NCBI GenBank assembly: GCA_028291455.1
Contig: JAQGHY010000336.1
Span: 1-54,858, forward strand
Source: Rubritepida sp.
Lineage (GTDB): Bacteria; Pseudomonadota; Alphaproteobacteria; Acetobacterales; Acetobacteraceae
Length of the DNA stretch: 54,858 nt
Direction: 5' to 3'
Under the pieces are notes generated by a model. It did not search any database. It was not told the DNA's origin and worked only from the letters and a program-made list of their open reading frames with translations. The position numbers and the translations under genes are program-made. Shown piece after piece: positions 25,587 to 34,359 of this stretch (the first letter of the stretch is position 1; each line of letters begins with the position of its first letter).

Positions 25587-26633
25587 CTATTCGACCGGAG
25601 CCTCTCCGAACGCTGCCTTGTACCGTTCGGAGAAAAGCGGCTTCACCTCCGGGTTCACGATGCGCGGCGGCATCTTTCCGGCCGCCAGCGCAGAGAAGGC
25701 CTCCGCCGCAATCTTCGTGATGTTGGAGCGGCTTTCCTCGGTCACGCCCGCCGTGTGCTGGCTCGCGATCACCGCCTTGTGGTGCAGCAGCGGGTGGTCC
25801 ACCGGCGGCGGCTCCTGCTCCCAGACATCGAGGCCGGCGCTGGCCACCTGGCCGGAGTTCAGCGCATCGAGCAACGCCGCCTCGTCATGGATGGATCCTC
25901 GCGCGGTGGTGACGAAGATCACGCTATGCTTCATCGCGGCGAAGGCTTCGGCGCCGATCATGCCGCGGGTCTCGGGCGTAAGCGGGCAATGCACGCTCAC
26001 CACATCCGCATCGGCCAGCACCTGCGCGAGCTCGACCTTCTGCACGCCGCGAGCGGCCATCGTCTCGGCATCGACATAGGGGTCGGCCGCGATCACCCGG
26101 CAGCCGAAGGCCAGCCGGACAATCTGCGCCACGCGCGCGCCGACATTGCCGCAGCCGATCAGGCCCACCGTCTTGCCGCGCAGCTCGCGGCCTAGCAGGC
26201 TCGCGCGGTTCTGCGCGGTGCCGGCGATCATGGAGGCATGCGCCTCGGGCATCCGCTTGAGGCATGCGAGCATCATGCCGACGGCATGCTCGGCGACGCC
26301 TTCGGCATTGCCGCCAGCCTGGTTCACCAGCGCGACGCCAGCCTCGGTGCAGGCGATGGGGTCGAGCGGATCGTAGCCGGCGCCATAGCTGGCGGCCATC
26401 AGCAGATGGGGAAGCTTGCCCAGCAACTCCCGATGTACGTGCAGCGGCAGCGGCAGCTCGTCTCGCGCCGCCATCACATAATAGCCGTGGCAGGAGGAGA
26501 GGGTCTGCACCGCCTCGGCCGTGCTGGCTTCGAGCGGAATGTGGATGATCTCGAGCGCGGGATCCTTGGCGGCGGTCTCGAGGAACATGCGGTGCGGCAC
26601 GAAGCCGTAATAGCCAATGCGGAACTTAGACAT
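25587..26633 (-). CDS. D-2-hydroxyacid dehydrogenase (phosphoglycerate dehydrogenase-like)
   Basis: This 348-residue NAD-dependent enzyme has the Rossmann motif GCGNVG at 160-165 and the catalytic triad residues Arg245 (TTARGSIHD), Glu274 (WEQEPP) and His293 (SQHTAG). The spacing is normal for the family. It has no ACT domain, so it is not a serA-type regulated enzyme. Convergent with the V4R gene and divergent from the GalB-like gene; substrate unknown. Confidence 0.9.
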   Translation of the reverse strand: MSKFRIGYYGFVPHRMFLETAAKDPALEIIHIPLEASTAEAVQTLSSCHGYYVMAARDELPLPLHVHRELLGKLPHLLMAASYGAGYDPLDPIACTEAGVALVNQAGGNAEGVAEHAVGMMLACLKRMPEAHASMIAGTAQNRASLLGRELRGKTVGLIGCGNVGARVAQIVRLAFGCRVIAADPYVDAETMAARGVQKVELAQVLADADVVSVHCPLTPETRGMIGAEAFAAMKHSVIFVTTARGSIHDEAALLDALNSGQVASAGLDVWEQEPPPVDHPLLHHKAVIASQHTAGVTEESRSNITKIAAEAFSALAAGKMPPRIVNPEVKPLFSERYKAAFGEAPVE

Positions 26634-26752
26634 TGCGGTGCGGAAACTCCCTTTGATCGCAGACTCGCCCGAAGTGCCGGTTTTGGAAAGAGGGGCCGTT
26701 GCCGCGGCGGGGCGGGGCTTCTAGTTTCGCGCCGACTTGAGGGGGAAGAGAC

Positions 26753-27466
26753 ATGCCGAACGTGCTGGTGGTGACCGCGCATCCCGGGGATTTTGTCTGG
26801 CGCGCCGGCGGGGCGATCGCGCTGCATGCCAAGGCCGGGCACAAGGTGCACATCGTCTGCCTGGCCTATGGCGAGCGTGGCGAGAGCCAGGGCGCCTGGG
26901 CCAAGCCCGGTGCGACGCTTGAGATCGTGAAGGGGGGCCGCAAGGCCGAGGCCGAAGCCGCCGCGGGAATTCTCGGCGCCTCCATCGAATTCTACGACGC
27001 GGGCGATTACCCGCTGGTGACGACGCCGGCGATGCTCGACCGGCTCGTCGACACCTATCGCGCCCTACGCCCGGAATTCGTGCTGACCCACGCGGCGCAG
27101 GACCCCTACAATCTCGATCATCCCGCCGCCAACCAGCTCGCCCAGGCCGCGCGGATCGTGGCGCAGGCGGCCGGGCACAAGCCGGGGCCGGACGCCGTCT
27201 ACCGCGCGCCGCAGGTCTATATGTTCGAGCCGCACCAGACCGAGATGAGCGGCTTCAAGCCGGATGTGCTCCTGAACATCGACAGCGTTTGGGAGACTAA
27301 GCGCCGTGCCTTCGAATGCCTGCCGGCGCAGACTCACCTCTGGGGCTATTACGAGCGCGTGGCGCTGAATCGCGGCCAGCAGGGCGGGCGCAACGCGGGT
27401 ATCAAGATGAGCTACGGCGAGGCCTATCAGCGCGTCTTCCCCGAAGTTCTGGATGTGCTTCGCTAA
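26753..27466 (+). CDS. PIG-L family protein, GalB-like (4-oxalomesaconate hydratase type)
   Basis: This 237-residue protein is a PIG-L/LmbE-fold metal enzyme. The motif is AHPGDFVWRAGG (His10, Asp13) rather than the AHPDDE of deacetylases, and the whole length follows the pattern I know from Pseudomonas GalB: GERGES, PEFVLTHAAQDPYNLDHP, YMFEPHQTE and HLWGYYERVALNRG. GalB hydrates 4-oxalomesaconate in gallate/protocatechuate meta-cleavage. No ring-cleavage dioxygenase gene is in the window, so the exact substrate is inferred only from similarity. A strong GGGGGAAGAG precedes the ATG. It is coupled to the acyl-CoA dehydrogenase by a one-base overlap. Confidence 0.78.
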   Translation: MPNVLVVTAHPGDFVWRAGGAIALHAKAGHKVHIVCLAYGERGESQGAWAKPGATLEIVKGGRKAEAEAAAGILGASIEFYDAGDYPLVTTPAMLDRLVDTYRALRPEFVLTHAAQDPYNLDHPAANQLAQAARIVAQAAGHKPGPDAVYRAPQVYMFEPHQTEMSGFKPDVLLNIDSVWETKRRAFECLPAQTHLWGYYERVALNRGQQGGRNAGIKMSYGEAYQRVFPEVLDVLR

Positions 27467-28632
27467 TGCAATTCGCCCTCACTCCCGACCAGGAAGCCAT
27501 CCGCGAGGGCGTCGTCGCCCTCTGTTCCCGCTTCGACGCCGCCTATTGGCATGAGCGCGACAAGGCGCACGAGTTCCCGCACGACTTTCACGCGGCGATC
27601 GCGGAGGCCGGCTTTCTCGGCATCTGCATCCCCGAGGAATATGGCGGCTCTGGCCTCGGCATCTTCGAGGCAGCGCTGATGATGGAGGCGATCAGCGGCT
27701 CCGGCGCGGGGATGTCCGGCGCCTCGGCGATTCACATGAACATCTTCGGGCTGAACCCAGTCGTGGTCTTCGGCAGCGACGAGCAGAAGCGCCGCTTCCT
27801 GCCGCCGCTGGTGCGCGGGGAGGAGAAGGCCTGCTTCGGCGTCACCGAGCCGACGACGGGCCTCGACACAACGCGGCTGAAGACGCGCGCAGTGAAGAAG
27901 GGTGACCGCTACATCGTCGACGGCCAGAAGGTCTGGATATCGACGGCGCAGGTCTCGGACCGCATCCTGCTGCTGGCGCGGACCACGCCGGTCGATCAGG
28001 TGAAGAGCCCTGCGGATGGGCTGTCGCTGTTCTACACGGCGCTGGACCGCACGCGCTGCAAGGTTTCCGAGATCGACAAGATGGGCCGCGCCGCCGTCGA
28101 TTCGAACGAGATCTTCTTCGAGGGCTACGAGGTGCCCGAGGAGGACCGCATCGGTCCCGAGGGGCGCGGCTTCCGGCAGATCCTGCATGGGATGAATCCC
28201 GAGCGCGTGCTGATCGCGGCCGAGGCCATCGGGCTCGGCCGTGCGGCGCTGGGACGCGCCACGGAATACGCCAAGGAGCGCGTGGTTTTCGGCCGGCCCA
28301 TCGGCCAGAACCAGGGCGTGCAGCATCCGCTCGCGGCCGACTGGATGGCGCTGGAGGCCGCCTGGCTCATGGTCCAGAACGCCGCCTGGCGCTACGATCA
28401 GGGGATGGATTGCGGCCCGCAGGCCAATGCCGCGAAGTATCTCGCAGCCGAGGCCGGGCTGAAGGCGTGCCAGAACGCCGTCATGACGCATGGCGGCTTC
28501 GGCTATGCCCGCGAATACCATGTCGAGCGGTATCTGCGGGAAGCGATGATCCCCTGGATCGCGCCGGTCAGCCCCAACCTGATTCTATGCCACATCGCCG
28601 AGCGCGTGCTGGGGCTGCCCAAGAGCTACTGA
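27466..28632 (+). CDS. Acyl-CoA dehydrogenase family protein
   Basis: This 388-residue flavoprotein has the N-terminal helical domain (FALTPDQEAIREGVVALCSRF), the middle-domain block FGVTEPTTGLDTT and a C-terminal GGFGYAREYHVERYLRE, where Glu350 occupies the catalytic-base position of medium-chain-type enzymes. FAD electrons would pass to ETF and then to the ETF-ubiquinone oxidoreductase encoded at 41948-43576. Its ATG lies inside the TAA of the GalB-like gene, suggesting a shared pathway. Confidence 0.92.
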   Translation: MQFALTPDQEAIREGVVALCSRFDAAYWHERDKAHEFPHDFHAAIAEAGFLGICIPEEYGGSGLGIFEAALMMEAISGSGAGMSGASAIHMNIFGLNPVVVFGSDEQKRRFLPPLVRGEEKACFGVTEPTTGLDTTRLKTRAVKKGDRYIVDGQKVWISTAQVSDRILLLARTTPVDQVKSPADGLSLFYTALDRTRCKVSEIDKMGRAAVDSNEIFFEGYEVPEEDRIGPEGRGFRQILHGMNPERVLIAAEAIGLGRAALGRATEYAKERVVFGRPIGQNQGVQHPLAADWMALEAAWLMVQNAAWRYDQGMDCGPQANAAKYLAAEAGLKACQNAVMTHGGFGYAREYHVERYLREAMIPWIAPVSPNLILCHIAERVLGLPKSY

Positions 28633-28673
28633 CCTTCGAGACGGTCGATCCGCTGCGCCGAAGGCGCCCGCAT

Positions 28674-29642
28674 CTAATCCGCGGTGACATCGGCGGCGCG
28701 CACGGCGGCCGCCCATTTCGGCAGCTCGCGTTCCATCAGCGCGGTGGGTTCCGCCGGCGCGCCGCCAAGCGGGGTCACCCCGAGCGCGTCCATCCGCGGC
28801 TTGATGCCCTCGGGCCGCATGGCCTGGTTCATCGCGCGGTTCAGCCGCTCGACCAGGGGTGCCGGCAGGCCGGCGGGGCCGTAGAGGGCGTTCCAGCCGA
28901 CGACTTCGAAGTCCCGCACGCCAGCCTCCTGGAAGGTCTGCAGCTCCGGCAGGAGCGGCGAACGCTGCGCGCTGGTCGTGGCCAGGACGCGCATCATCCC
29001 GGCCTGGGCATTGGGCATGGCGGTGGTGGGCTGGGCGAACATGCAGTCCACCCGGCCAGCCACGAGGTCGGTATTGGCGAAGGACTCGCCGCGATAGGGC
29101 ACGTGGATGAGCTTCGTGCCGGCCGCGACGTTCAGTATGGCGGCCGCGAGATGGCCGGAGGTGCCGTTGCCGGGCGAGGCCGCAGTGATCTCCATGCGGC
29201 GCGCGAGATCGAGGAATTCGGCGAGATTGCGCGCCGGTAGCTCGTTGCGGACCACGATCACCAGCGGCTGCAGGCCATAGGCGCCGATCGGCGTGAAATC
29301 GCGGCGCACGTCGTAGGAGAGGCGCCGGTACAGCGCGGGGTTGATGGCATGCGTGCTCGTCGTGCCGATGCCCAGCGTATAGCCGTCGGGCGCGGCGCGG
29401 GCGAGCGCCTCGGCGCCGATGCTGCCGCCCGCGCCGCCGCGATTCTCGGCGATCACCTGCTGTCCCAGCACTTGCGCGAGGCCCTGTGCCAGGAGGCGGG
29501 ACTGAGCGTCGGTGCCGCCGCCGGCGGGGAAGGGGATGATCAAGCGGATCGGACGGTCGGGATAGGCCTGCGCCAGCGCCGGTGCGGCCAGCATCGCGCC
29601 GCCCAGGGCCAGGATTGCGCGGCGATACAGGAAAAGGGTCAC
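28674..29642 (-). CDS. Bug/TctC family substrate-binding protein
   Basis: This protein of about 322 residues is a Bug receptor with signal segment LYRRAILALGGAMLAAPALAQ and the blocks YPDRPIRLIIPFPAGGGTD, ENRGGAGGSIGAEALARAAP and HVPYRGESFANTDLVAG. GTG 29642 is chosen because GGAGC lies upstream and the signal peptide then starts normally; ATG 29705 would add 21 residues. It diverges from the GntR gene across a region with a good GntR operator. No TctAB partner is nearby. Confidence 0.88.
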   Translation of the reverse strand: MTLFLYRRAILALGGAMLAAPALAQAYPDRPIRLIIPFPAGGGTDAQSRLLAQGLAQVLGQQVIAENRGGAGGSIGAEALARAAPDGYTLGIGTTSTHAINPALYRRLSYDVRRDFTPIGAYGLQPLVIVVRNELPARNLAEFLDLARRMEITAASPGNGTSGHLAAAILNVAAGTKLIHVPYRGESFANTDLVAGRVDCMFAQPTTAMPNAQAGMMRVLATTSAQRSPLLPELQTFQEAGVRDFEVVGWNALYGPAGLPAPLVERLNRAMNQAMRPEGIKPRMDALGVTPLGGAPAEPTALMERELPKWAAAVRAADVTAD

Positions 29643-29742
29643 GGCGAAGCTCCATCGAGAAAGGGGGGCTCCCTGGGGGGCCATGCCCGCTCTGCGGCGG
29701 ATCATGGGGTGCTGGCTGGAGGCAGGCTAAGTCAAATGATTG

Positions 29743-29754
29743 ATTGTTGACAAT
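29743..29754. promoter_or_regulatory. Candidate GntR (FCD type) operator
   Basis: ATTGTTGACAAT is an inverted repeat with 5-base arms around TG. FCD-type GntR regulators bind TNGTNNNACNA-like sites, and ATTGTATACAAT-type operators are known in the family. It lies between the divergent Bug and GntR genes and overlaps the -35 of the GntR promoter, as expected for autoregulation. Confidence 0.6.
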
Positions 29755-29774
29755 AGAGAATCAGCCGTTAGGAT
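29747..29774 (+). promoter_or_regulatory. Candidate promoter of the GntR gene
   Basis: A consensus -35 TTGACA (29747-29752) is followed by 16 bases and TAGGAT (29769-29774). The ATG at 29781 begins six bases later, so transcription would start at or next to the start codon. AGGA within the -10 could instead serve as a Shine-Dalgarno sequence if the real promoter is elsewhere. Confidence 0.5.
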
Positions 29775-29780
29775 CAGATT

Positions 29781-30464
29781 ATGATGACTCCGATCCTTGC
29801 ATCGCTTGAAAAACGAAGCCTGGAATCTCGCGCCACCGACGAGGTTCGCGCGGCTATCGTGTCGCGCCGGTTTCTGCCGGGCCGCCGCCTCACCGAAATG
29901 CAGCTGGCGGCCGAGCTCGGCGTCTCGCGCGGGACCGTGCGTTCCGCCCTTCATACGCTGCTGGCCGAGGGCCTGATCGCCCAGCGCCCCTATGCCGCCT
30001 GGGAGGTCGTCGGTCTTACCGCCGAGGACACTTGGGAGCTCTACACACTGCGTGCGGTGCTGGAGGGTATGGGGGCCGAGCTGACCGCGGCGGCTCTGGC
30101 CGGGCAGCGCATTTCGGCAGATCCGCTCCAGGTGGCCTTCGACGCGCTGGAGCAAGCTTGCCAGGCCGGGGATATCCCCGCCGCCGACGAGGCTGATCTG
30201 GCCTTTCACAAGGCGGTCATCGCCAGTGCCGGCCATGGCCGCCTGCTCGGCCAATACGAGCGGGTGCAGGCGCAGATGCGCATGCTCATCGGCATCACAA
30301 ACGACAAGCCCGCCTCCTGCATGCGGCTGGTCCCGCAGCATCGGGCCTTGCTGGACGTACTGCTTTCCGGCGACGCCGCTCGCGCCGCCGAGCAGTTCCG
30401 CGAACACGCCCGGATCTTCGGGGAGGAGACGCTGCGGCGGCTCACCACCTCGGCCGCGGCCTGA
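29781..30464 (+). CDS. GntR family transcriptional regulator, FCD domain
   Basis: This 227-residue regulator has a winged helix-turn-helix at about 18-75 (LTEMQLAAELGVSRGTVRSAL) and an all-helical FCD ligand-binding domain (DLAFHKAVIASAG with metal-ligand-type Asp/His). FCD regulators usually respond to organic acids. The start ATG 29781 or 29784 lies directly behind a promoter/operator. The HAD gene follows 19 bases later, and a Bug gene diverges on the other side. It probably controls itself and both neighbours. Confidence 0.92.
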   Translation: MMTPILASLEKRSLESRATDEVRAAIVSRRFLPGRRLTEMQLAAELGVSRGTVRSALHTLLAEGLIAQRPYAAWEVVGLTAEDTWELYTLRAVLEGMGAELTAAALAGQRISADPLQVAFDALEQACQAGDIPAADEADLAFHKAVIASAGHGRLLGQYERVQAQMRMLIGITNDKPASCMRLVPQHRALLDVLLSGDAARAAEQFREHARIFGEETLRRLTTSAAA

Positions 30465-30483
30465 CGATATCGAGGATAAGATC

Positions 30484-31173
30484 ATGAGCTTCTCACTGAA
30501 TCCGGTCCCGAAGGTCATCTCCTTCGACTGCTACGGAACGCTGGTGCGCTGGCGGGAGGTGCTGCACCAAGCCATCGGCACCGTGCTGCGCCGCCATGGC
30601 AGCCCGCTCGATCCCTTCGTGCTGCTCGACACCTATAACGCCGAGGCCAAACCGCTACAGAACGGGCCGGAGCATCTCGGTTATAAAGTGATCCTGCGGC
30701 GCTGCTATGCGGCTGCCTTCGCCAAGCACGGCGTGCCGGCCACGGCTGAGGACATCGAAAGCATCGTGCAATCCATCAAGACGATGGGTCCGCATGCGGA
30801 GACCGTCGACGTCCTGCGGCGGCTGAAGACGCGCTATCGCCTCGCCATCTTCACCAATTCCGACGACGACCTGATCGTCCATAACGTCCGGCTGCTGCAG
30901 GTGCCGATCGACCACGTCATCACGGCCGAACAGGCGCAGGCCTACAAGCCGAGCCGCCGCATCTTCGAGCATGCGCATCGCGTGATGGGCGTCACCAAGG
31001 ACGAGACAGTCCATGTCGCCATGTCGCTGGACCTGGACATGCAGGCCTGCAAGCAGCTCGGAATCCGCGGCATCTGGATCAACCGGCTTGGCATTCCGGC
31101 CAATCCCGACTGGAAACCTTATGAGGAATTGCCGGATTTGCGCGGCCTGCCGGCGCTGCTCGGCGTGGCGTGA
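30484..31173 (+). CDS. Haloacid dehalogenase type II-like HAD hydrolase
   Basis: This 229-residue HAD protein has motif I SFDCYGTLVRW (nucleophile Asp15), motif II FTNSDDD, the lysine in AYKPSRRIFEHA and a C-terminal acidic region (HVAMSLDLDMQA). The pattern is closest to L-2-haloacid dehalogenase-type enzymes, although many such genes act on phosphates or other 2-substituted acids. GAGGA precedes the ATG. It is probably co-transcribed with the GntR gene. Confidence 0.85.
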   Translation: MSFSLNPVPKVISFDCYGTLVRWREVLHQAIGTVLRRHGSPLDPFVLLDTYNAEAKPLQNGPEHLGYKVILRRCYAAAFAKHGVPATAEDIESIVQSIKTMGPHAETVDVLRRLKTRYRLAIFTNSDDDLIVHNVRLLQVPIDHVITAEQAQAYKPSRRIFEHAHRVMGVTKDETVHVAMSLDLDMQACKQLGIRGIWINRLGIPANPDWKPYEELPDLRGLPALLGVA

Positions 31174-31178
31174 GCTGA

Positions 31179-31214
31179 AGGGCGGCGCGGACGACATTCT
31201 GCCCCTGTATTTTT
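31179..31214 (+). terminator. Weak terminator candidate after the HAD gene
   Basis: AGGGC (31179-31183) can pair with GCCCCT (31201-31206, one bulge), followed by TATTTTT. The loop of 17 bases is long. The gap to the next gene also holds the dyad CTTGC-C-GCAAG at 31233-31243, a possible LysR-type site for the Bug/LysR pair downstream. Confidence 0.33.
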
Positions 31215-31284
31215 CGCCACGAAACAGACAGACTTGCCGCAAGGGATGCATCGCGCGGTCCCGGCTTATGCAAAGTGAGGCAGG

Positions 31285-32280
31285 ATGATGTTGAACAGGA
31301 TCTGGCAAGGTGCCCGCGCGGCCGCATTGCTTGCAGGCTTCGTCGCCACGACCGCCATTGCGCAGGAATTTCCGCAGCCTGGGCGCCCCCTGATGTTCGT
31401 CTCCGGCTTCCCCGCGGGTACGGCACCCGACATCTACGGCCGGCTCATCCAGGCGCGCATTCAGCAGGAGCTGGGCGTGTCGATGGTCATCGACATCCGC
31501 TCCGGCGCCTCGGGCAATATCGGGATGGAATTCGCGGCCCGCGCCGCGCCGGACGGACATACCGTCGTCATTGCAACCTCGGCGATGCTGGCGATCAACC
31601 CCGCCGTCTTTCCGCGCATGCCGATCGATACGCAGACCGACCTCGTGCCGCTGCTCTCGGTATTCGATGCGCCGAACTTCATGACGGTCAGCACGGAGAA
31701 GCGGCCGCAGTTCATCAACTGCCAGACCGTCATTGATGCGGCGCGCGCCGCTCCTGGGCGGCTGAACTATGCCAGCACCGGCATCGGTGCCTCGACCCAT
31801 CTCGCCGGCGCGCAATTCGCCTCCGCCTTCGGGCTGGACATGGTCCATATCCCCTATCGCGGCGGGCCCTTCGCCATGACCGCGCTCTATCAGGGCGATG
31901 TGGACGTGTTCTTTTACCAGACCGGGCCGGTCATCGAGTTCTACCGCGAGGGCCGGGTCCGGCTGCTCGCCGTGACCTCCGCGACTCGCATCCAGGCCGT
32001 TCCCGAGATTCCGACCGTGGCCGAGGCCTGCAATCTCCCTGGCTTCGACAGCACAACCTGGTACGCGATCCTCGTGCCGGCGCGGATGCCTCCCGCGATC
32101 CAGCAGCGCCTCACCGACGTCTTCACGCGCGTGGCCAACGAGCCGGAAATCCGCGATCGCGTCATCGCCATGGGCTTTGCCCCGGCCGTGGCAGACGGTC
32201 CCTCGACGCGCGCACGGCTGGCACGCGATGCGGTGGTCTGGCGTGATGTCGTGGATCGCGTGGGCGCGCGCCAGCAATAG
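31285..32280 (+). CDS. Bug/TctC family substrate-binding protein
   Basis: This 331-residue Bug receptor has a signal peptide (AAALLAGFVATTAIAQ), then GRPLMFVSGFPAGTAPDIYG, SGASGNIGMEFAARAAPDG and HIPYRGGPFAMTALYQGDVD. The usual PAGGGTD loop is changed to PAGTAPD, so ligand contacts may differ. GAGG precedes either ATG 31285 or 31288. A LysR regulator gene follows after 15 bases, a common pairing. No TctAB genes are nearby. Confidence 0.9.
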   Translation: MMLNRIWQGARAAALLAGFVATTAIAQEFPQPGRPLMFVSGFPAGTAPDIYGRLIQARIQQELGVSMVIDIRSGASGNIGMEFAARAAPDGHTVVIATSAMLAINPAVFPRMPIDTQTDLVPLLSVFDAPNFMTVSTEKRPQFINCQTVIDAARAAPGRLNYASTGIGASTHLAGAQFASAFGLDMVHIPYRGGPFAMTALYQGDVDVFFYQTGPVIEFYREGRVRLLAVTSATRIQAVPEIPTVAEACNLPGFDSTTWYAILVPARMPPAIQQRLTDVFTRVANEPEIRDRVIAMGFAPAVADGPSTRARLARDAVVWRDVVDRVGARQQ

Positions 32281-32295
32281 CGCGGACCATCCGGC

Positions 32296-33231
32296 GTGGA
32301 TCTGCGGCAACTCCAGCTCTTCCGCCGGATCATCGCGGAGGGCAGCTTTTCCCGCGCCGCCGCGGCTCTCGGCATCACGCAACCCGCGCTGAGCCGGCAG
32401 GTGCGGGCGTTGGAGGCGGAGCTCGGCATGCCGCTGCTCTATCGCAACGGGCGCGGCGTGATTCCCACGGAGGAGGGGCGCCGCTTCGCCGATGCCCTCG
32501 CACCCGTGCTGGAGGAGCTTACGCGCATCCGCGAGGAGACGATGGCCTCTCGCGGGGTCGCGCGCGGGCGGCTCAGGGTGGCGATGCCGCCCTCGGTCGC
32601 CGCCGCGCTTGCGCCGCCGTTGCTGCGGCACCTGCGGGCGGAGATGCCGGAGGTGGAACTGCATCTGATGGATGGCTTCACCGGGACCATTCACGAGTGG
32701 CTGACGCGAGGCGAGGTCGACATCGCCGTGCTGAACCCGCATCGCAGCAGCGCGGCCGTGAAGACCGAACCGCTGTTCGACGCGCATCTCTTTCTCATCC
32801 ATGCGCCGGGCGACCTGCACCTAGCGGCGCTGCTGACGCCGGAGGGCGAGATCACGCTGGCTGATACGTCGCGCCTGCCATTGATGCTGCCAGGCCGCCA
32901 CCACGGCGCCCGGCGCGAGATCGAGGCGGCCCTGGCGACGGGCGGACTTACGCCCGGACGAATCGAGGACGTGGATTCGCTGACGGGTCTGAAGCACCTG
33001 ATCGCCGAAGGGCTGGGCTACACGCTGTTGGCCCGGGACGCGGTAGCGCTGGAAATCCAAGGCGGGATGCTTGCCGCCGCCCGGGTCGTGCAGCCGGTGC
33101 TGCTGCACGCGTTCGTGCTGGCGACATCGGCGGAACGGCAGGTTTCACCCGCCGCGCATGCGGTGATCCGTTTCCTGCACGATGAGGTGCGGCGGCAGTT
33201 AATGGACAGACGCCTGCACGGCTCGCATTAG
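32296..33231 (+). CDS. LysR family transcriptional regulator
   Basis: This 311-residue regulator starts with GTG at the exact family N-terminus (MDLRQLQLFRRIIAEGSFSRAAAALGITQPALSRQV, seen in parts). The helix-turn-helix occupies about residues 16-45, and the substrate-binding domain runs from about 90 to 300. It follows the Bug gene by 15 bases and overlaps the convergent luciferase-like gene by four bases. It probably controls the Bug gene. Confidence 0.92.
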   Translation: MDLRQLQLFRRIIAEGSFSRAAAALGITQPALSRQVRALEAELGMPLLYRNGRGVIPTEEGRRFADALAPVLEELTRIREETMASRGVARGRLRVAMPPSVAAALAPPLLRHLRAEMPEVELHLMDGFTGTIHEWLTRGEVDIAVLNPHRSSAAVKTEPLFDAHLFLIHAPGDLHLAALLTPEGEITLADTSRLPLMLPGRHHGARREIEAALATGGLTPGRIEDVDSLTGLKHLIAEGLGYTLLARDAVALEIQGGMLAAARVVQPVLLHAFVLATSAERQVSPAAHAVIRFLHDEVRRQLMDRRLHGSH

Positions 33232-34277
33232 GCGGCTAGCGCCTCGCTCACCGCGCTCCGCCGCAGTGCCGGCAGCACGTCGCGGCCGAGCCTCTCGACT
33301 GCGGCCAGCACGGCCGGCATCGGCAGTCCGGAGAAACCGCAATACATGCTGATATGCGAGGGCCGCAGCACCTTCACATCATGCGCCAGAATACGCGTGA
33401 CCTTCTCCACGCTGCCGATGGGCGTGTTTTCCAGCAGCCATTCGACCGTCGGCTCGCCCTCGAAGGGCACGGAATGCATGCGCACGCCATCACGCGGCGG
33501 CACCGGGACGCGCAGCGAGAGCGTCGTGCGCGCGAGCTTCAGCAAACCCTCGGCGGCGCGACGCTGCTCAATGGGATCGTCGGTGACGAAGATGTAGCGC
33601 TGCAAGCCGAGCGGCATGTCGCGGCCGGTGAAACCGCCGGCACGGTAGCCCTCCTCGGCCTTGGCCTTGAGCGAGAGCGCCATCTCGGCAGTGCGGACCC
33701 CTTGGCTGACCAGCAGCGTCGCGCCCACGCGCCCGGCGCGCTCCAGCAGGCTGCCGCTGGCGCCGGCGAGGTAGATCGGCGGCAGGCCCGGCGCGATGCA
33801 GATGGGCGAGTCGGGGTAGCTGTAGTGCTTGCCCTGGTGGTTCACGCGGCCGGTGGTCAGGCCCTGCTCCAAGATGTCCCACTCCTCGTGCATCATCTCC
33901 GAGCGTGCGGCGAGGTCGATGCCGTAGCCGGCGAATTCGTGCGACTGGTGGCCGGTGGCGATGCCGAGGTTGAGGCGGCCACCGCAGGCCAACTGGGCGA
34001 AGCCGATCTCCTGCACGGCGCGGAGCGGGTTGTGCAGCGGCAGTACGATCACCCCGGTCCCGAGGCGGATGCGCCTCGTCAGCGCCGCGCAATGCGTCAC
34101 CATCAACAGCGGCGATGGGCAGATCGAGGCGCTGGTGAAATGGTGCTCGGCGAACCAGGTGGCGTCGAAGCCGGTCTTCTCCGCGAGCTGGACGGCGGCG
34201 ACCGTCATCTCGAAGACCTGGGCGGGCGTCTCCTGGTCGTGGTTCAGGGACATCAGGTTGAAGAGCGCCAATTCCAT
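33228..34277 (-). CDS. LLM-class flavin-dependent oxidoreductase
   Basis: This 349-residue luciferase-like protein is not of the NtaA type seen at 1120-2466. It has GFDATWFAEHHFTSASICPSP, IRLGTGVIVLPLHNPLRAVQE and the substrate/flavin loop YLAGASGSLLERAGRVGATL. Cofactor may be FMN or F420. ATG 34277 is preferred over the TTG at 34286, because GGAG lies upstream at workable spacing and MELALFN is the family start. It overlaps lysR at the 3' end. Confidence 0.88.
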   Translation of the reverse strand: MELALFNLMSLNHDQETPAQVFEMTVAAVQLAEKTGFDATWFAEHHFTSASICPSPLLMVTHCAALTRRIRLGTGVIVLPLHNPLRAVQEIGFAQLACGGRLNLGIATGHQSHEFAGYGIDLAARSEMMHEEWDILEQGLTTGRVNHQGKHYSYPDSPICIAPGLPPIYLAGASGSLLERAGRVGATLLVSQGVRTAEMALSLKAKAEEGYRAGGFTGRDMPLGLQRYIFVTDDPIEQRRAAEGLLKLARTTLSLRVPVPPRDGVRMHSVPFEGEPTVEWLLENTPIGSVEKVTRILAHDVKVLRPSHISMYCGFSGLPMPAVLAAVERLGRDVLPALRRSAVSEALAA

Positions 34278-34359
34278 CGCAGTCAAAGCTCCAGGCCGGT
34301 TTCGCGGTGCAGCATAGCAGGGTGCCGCGGTTCCGTGTCCGTCGCCGCGGACCTAGCGG

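Noticed and set aside
26753-27466. LmbE-type N-acetylglucosaminyl deacetylase
   Set aside because: The metal motif is AHPGDF rather than AHPDDE and the whole-length pattern is that of GalB-like hydratases.
30655-32820. 721-codon open frame on the minus strand
   Set aside because: It is antisense to the HAD, Bug and LysR genes, all of which have clear family motifs; its protein is His/Arg-rich without any motif, as expected for a shadow in G+C-rich DNA.
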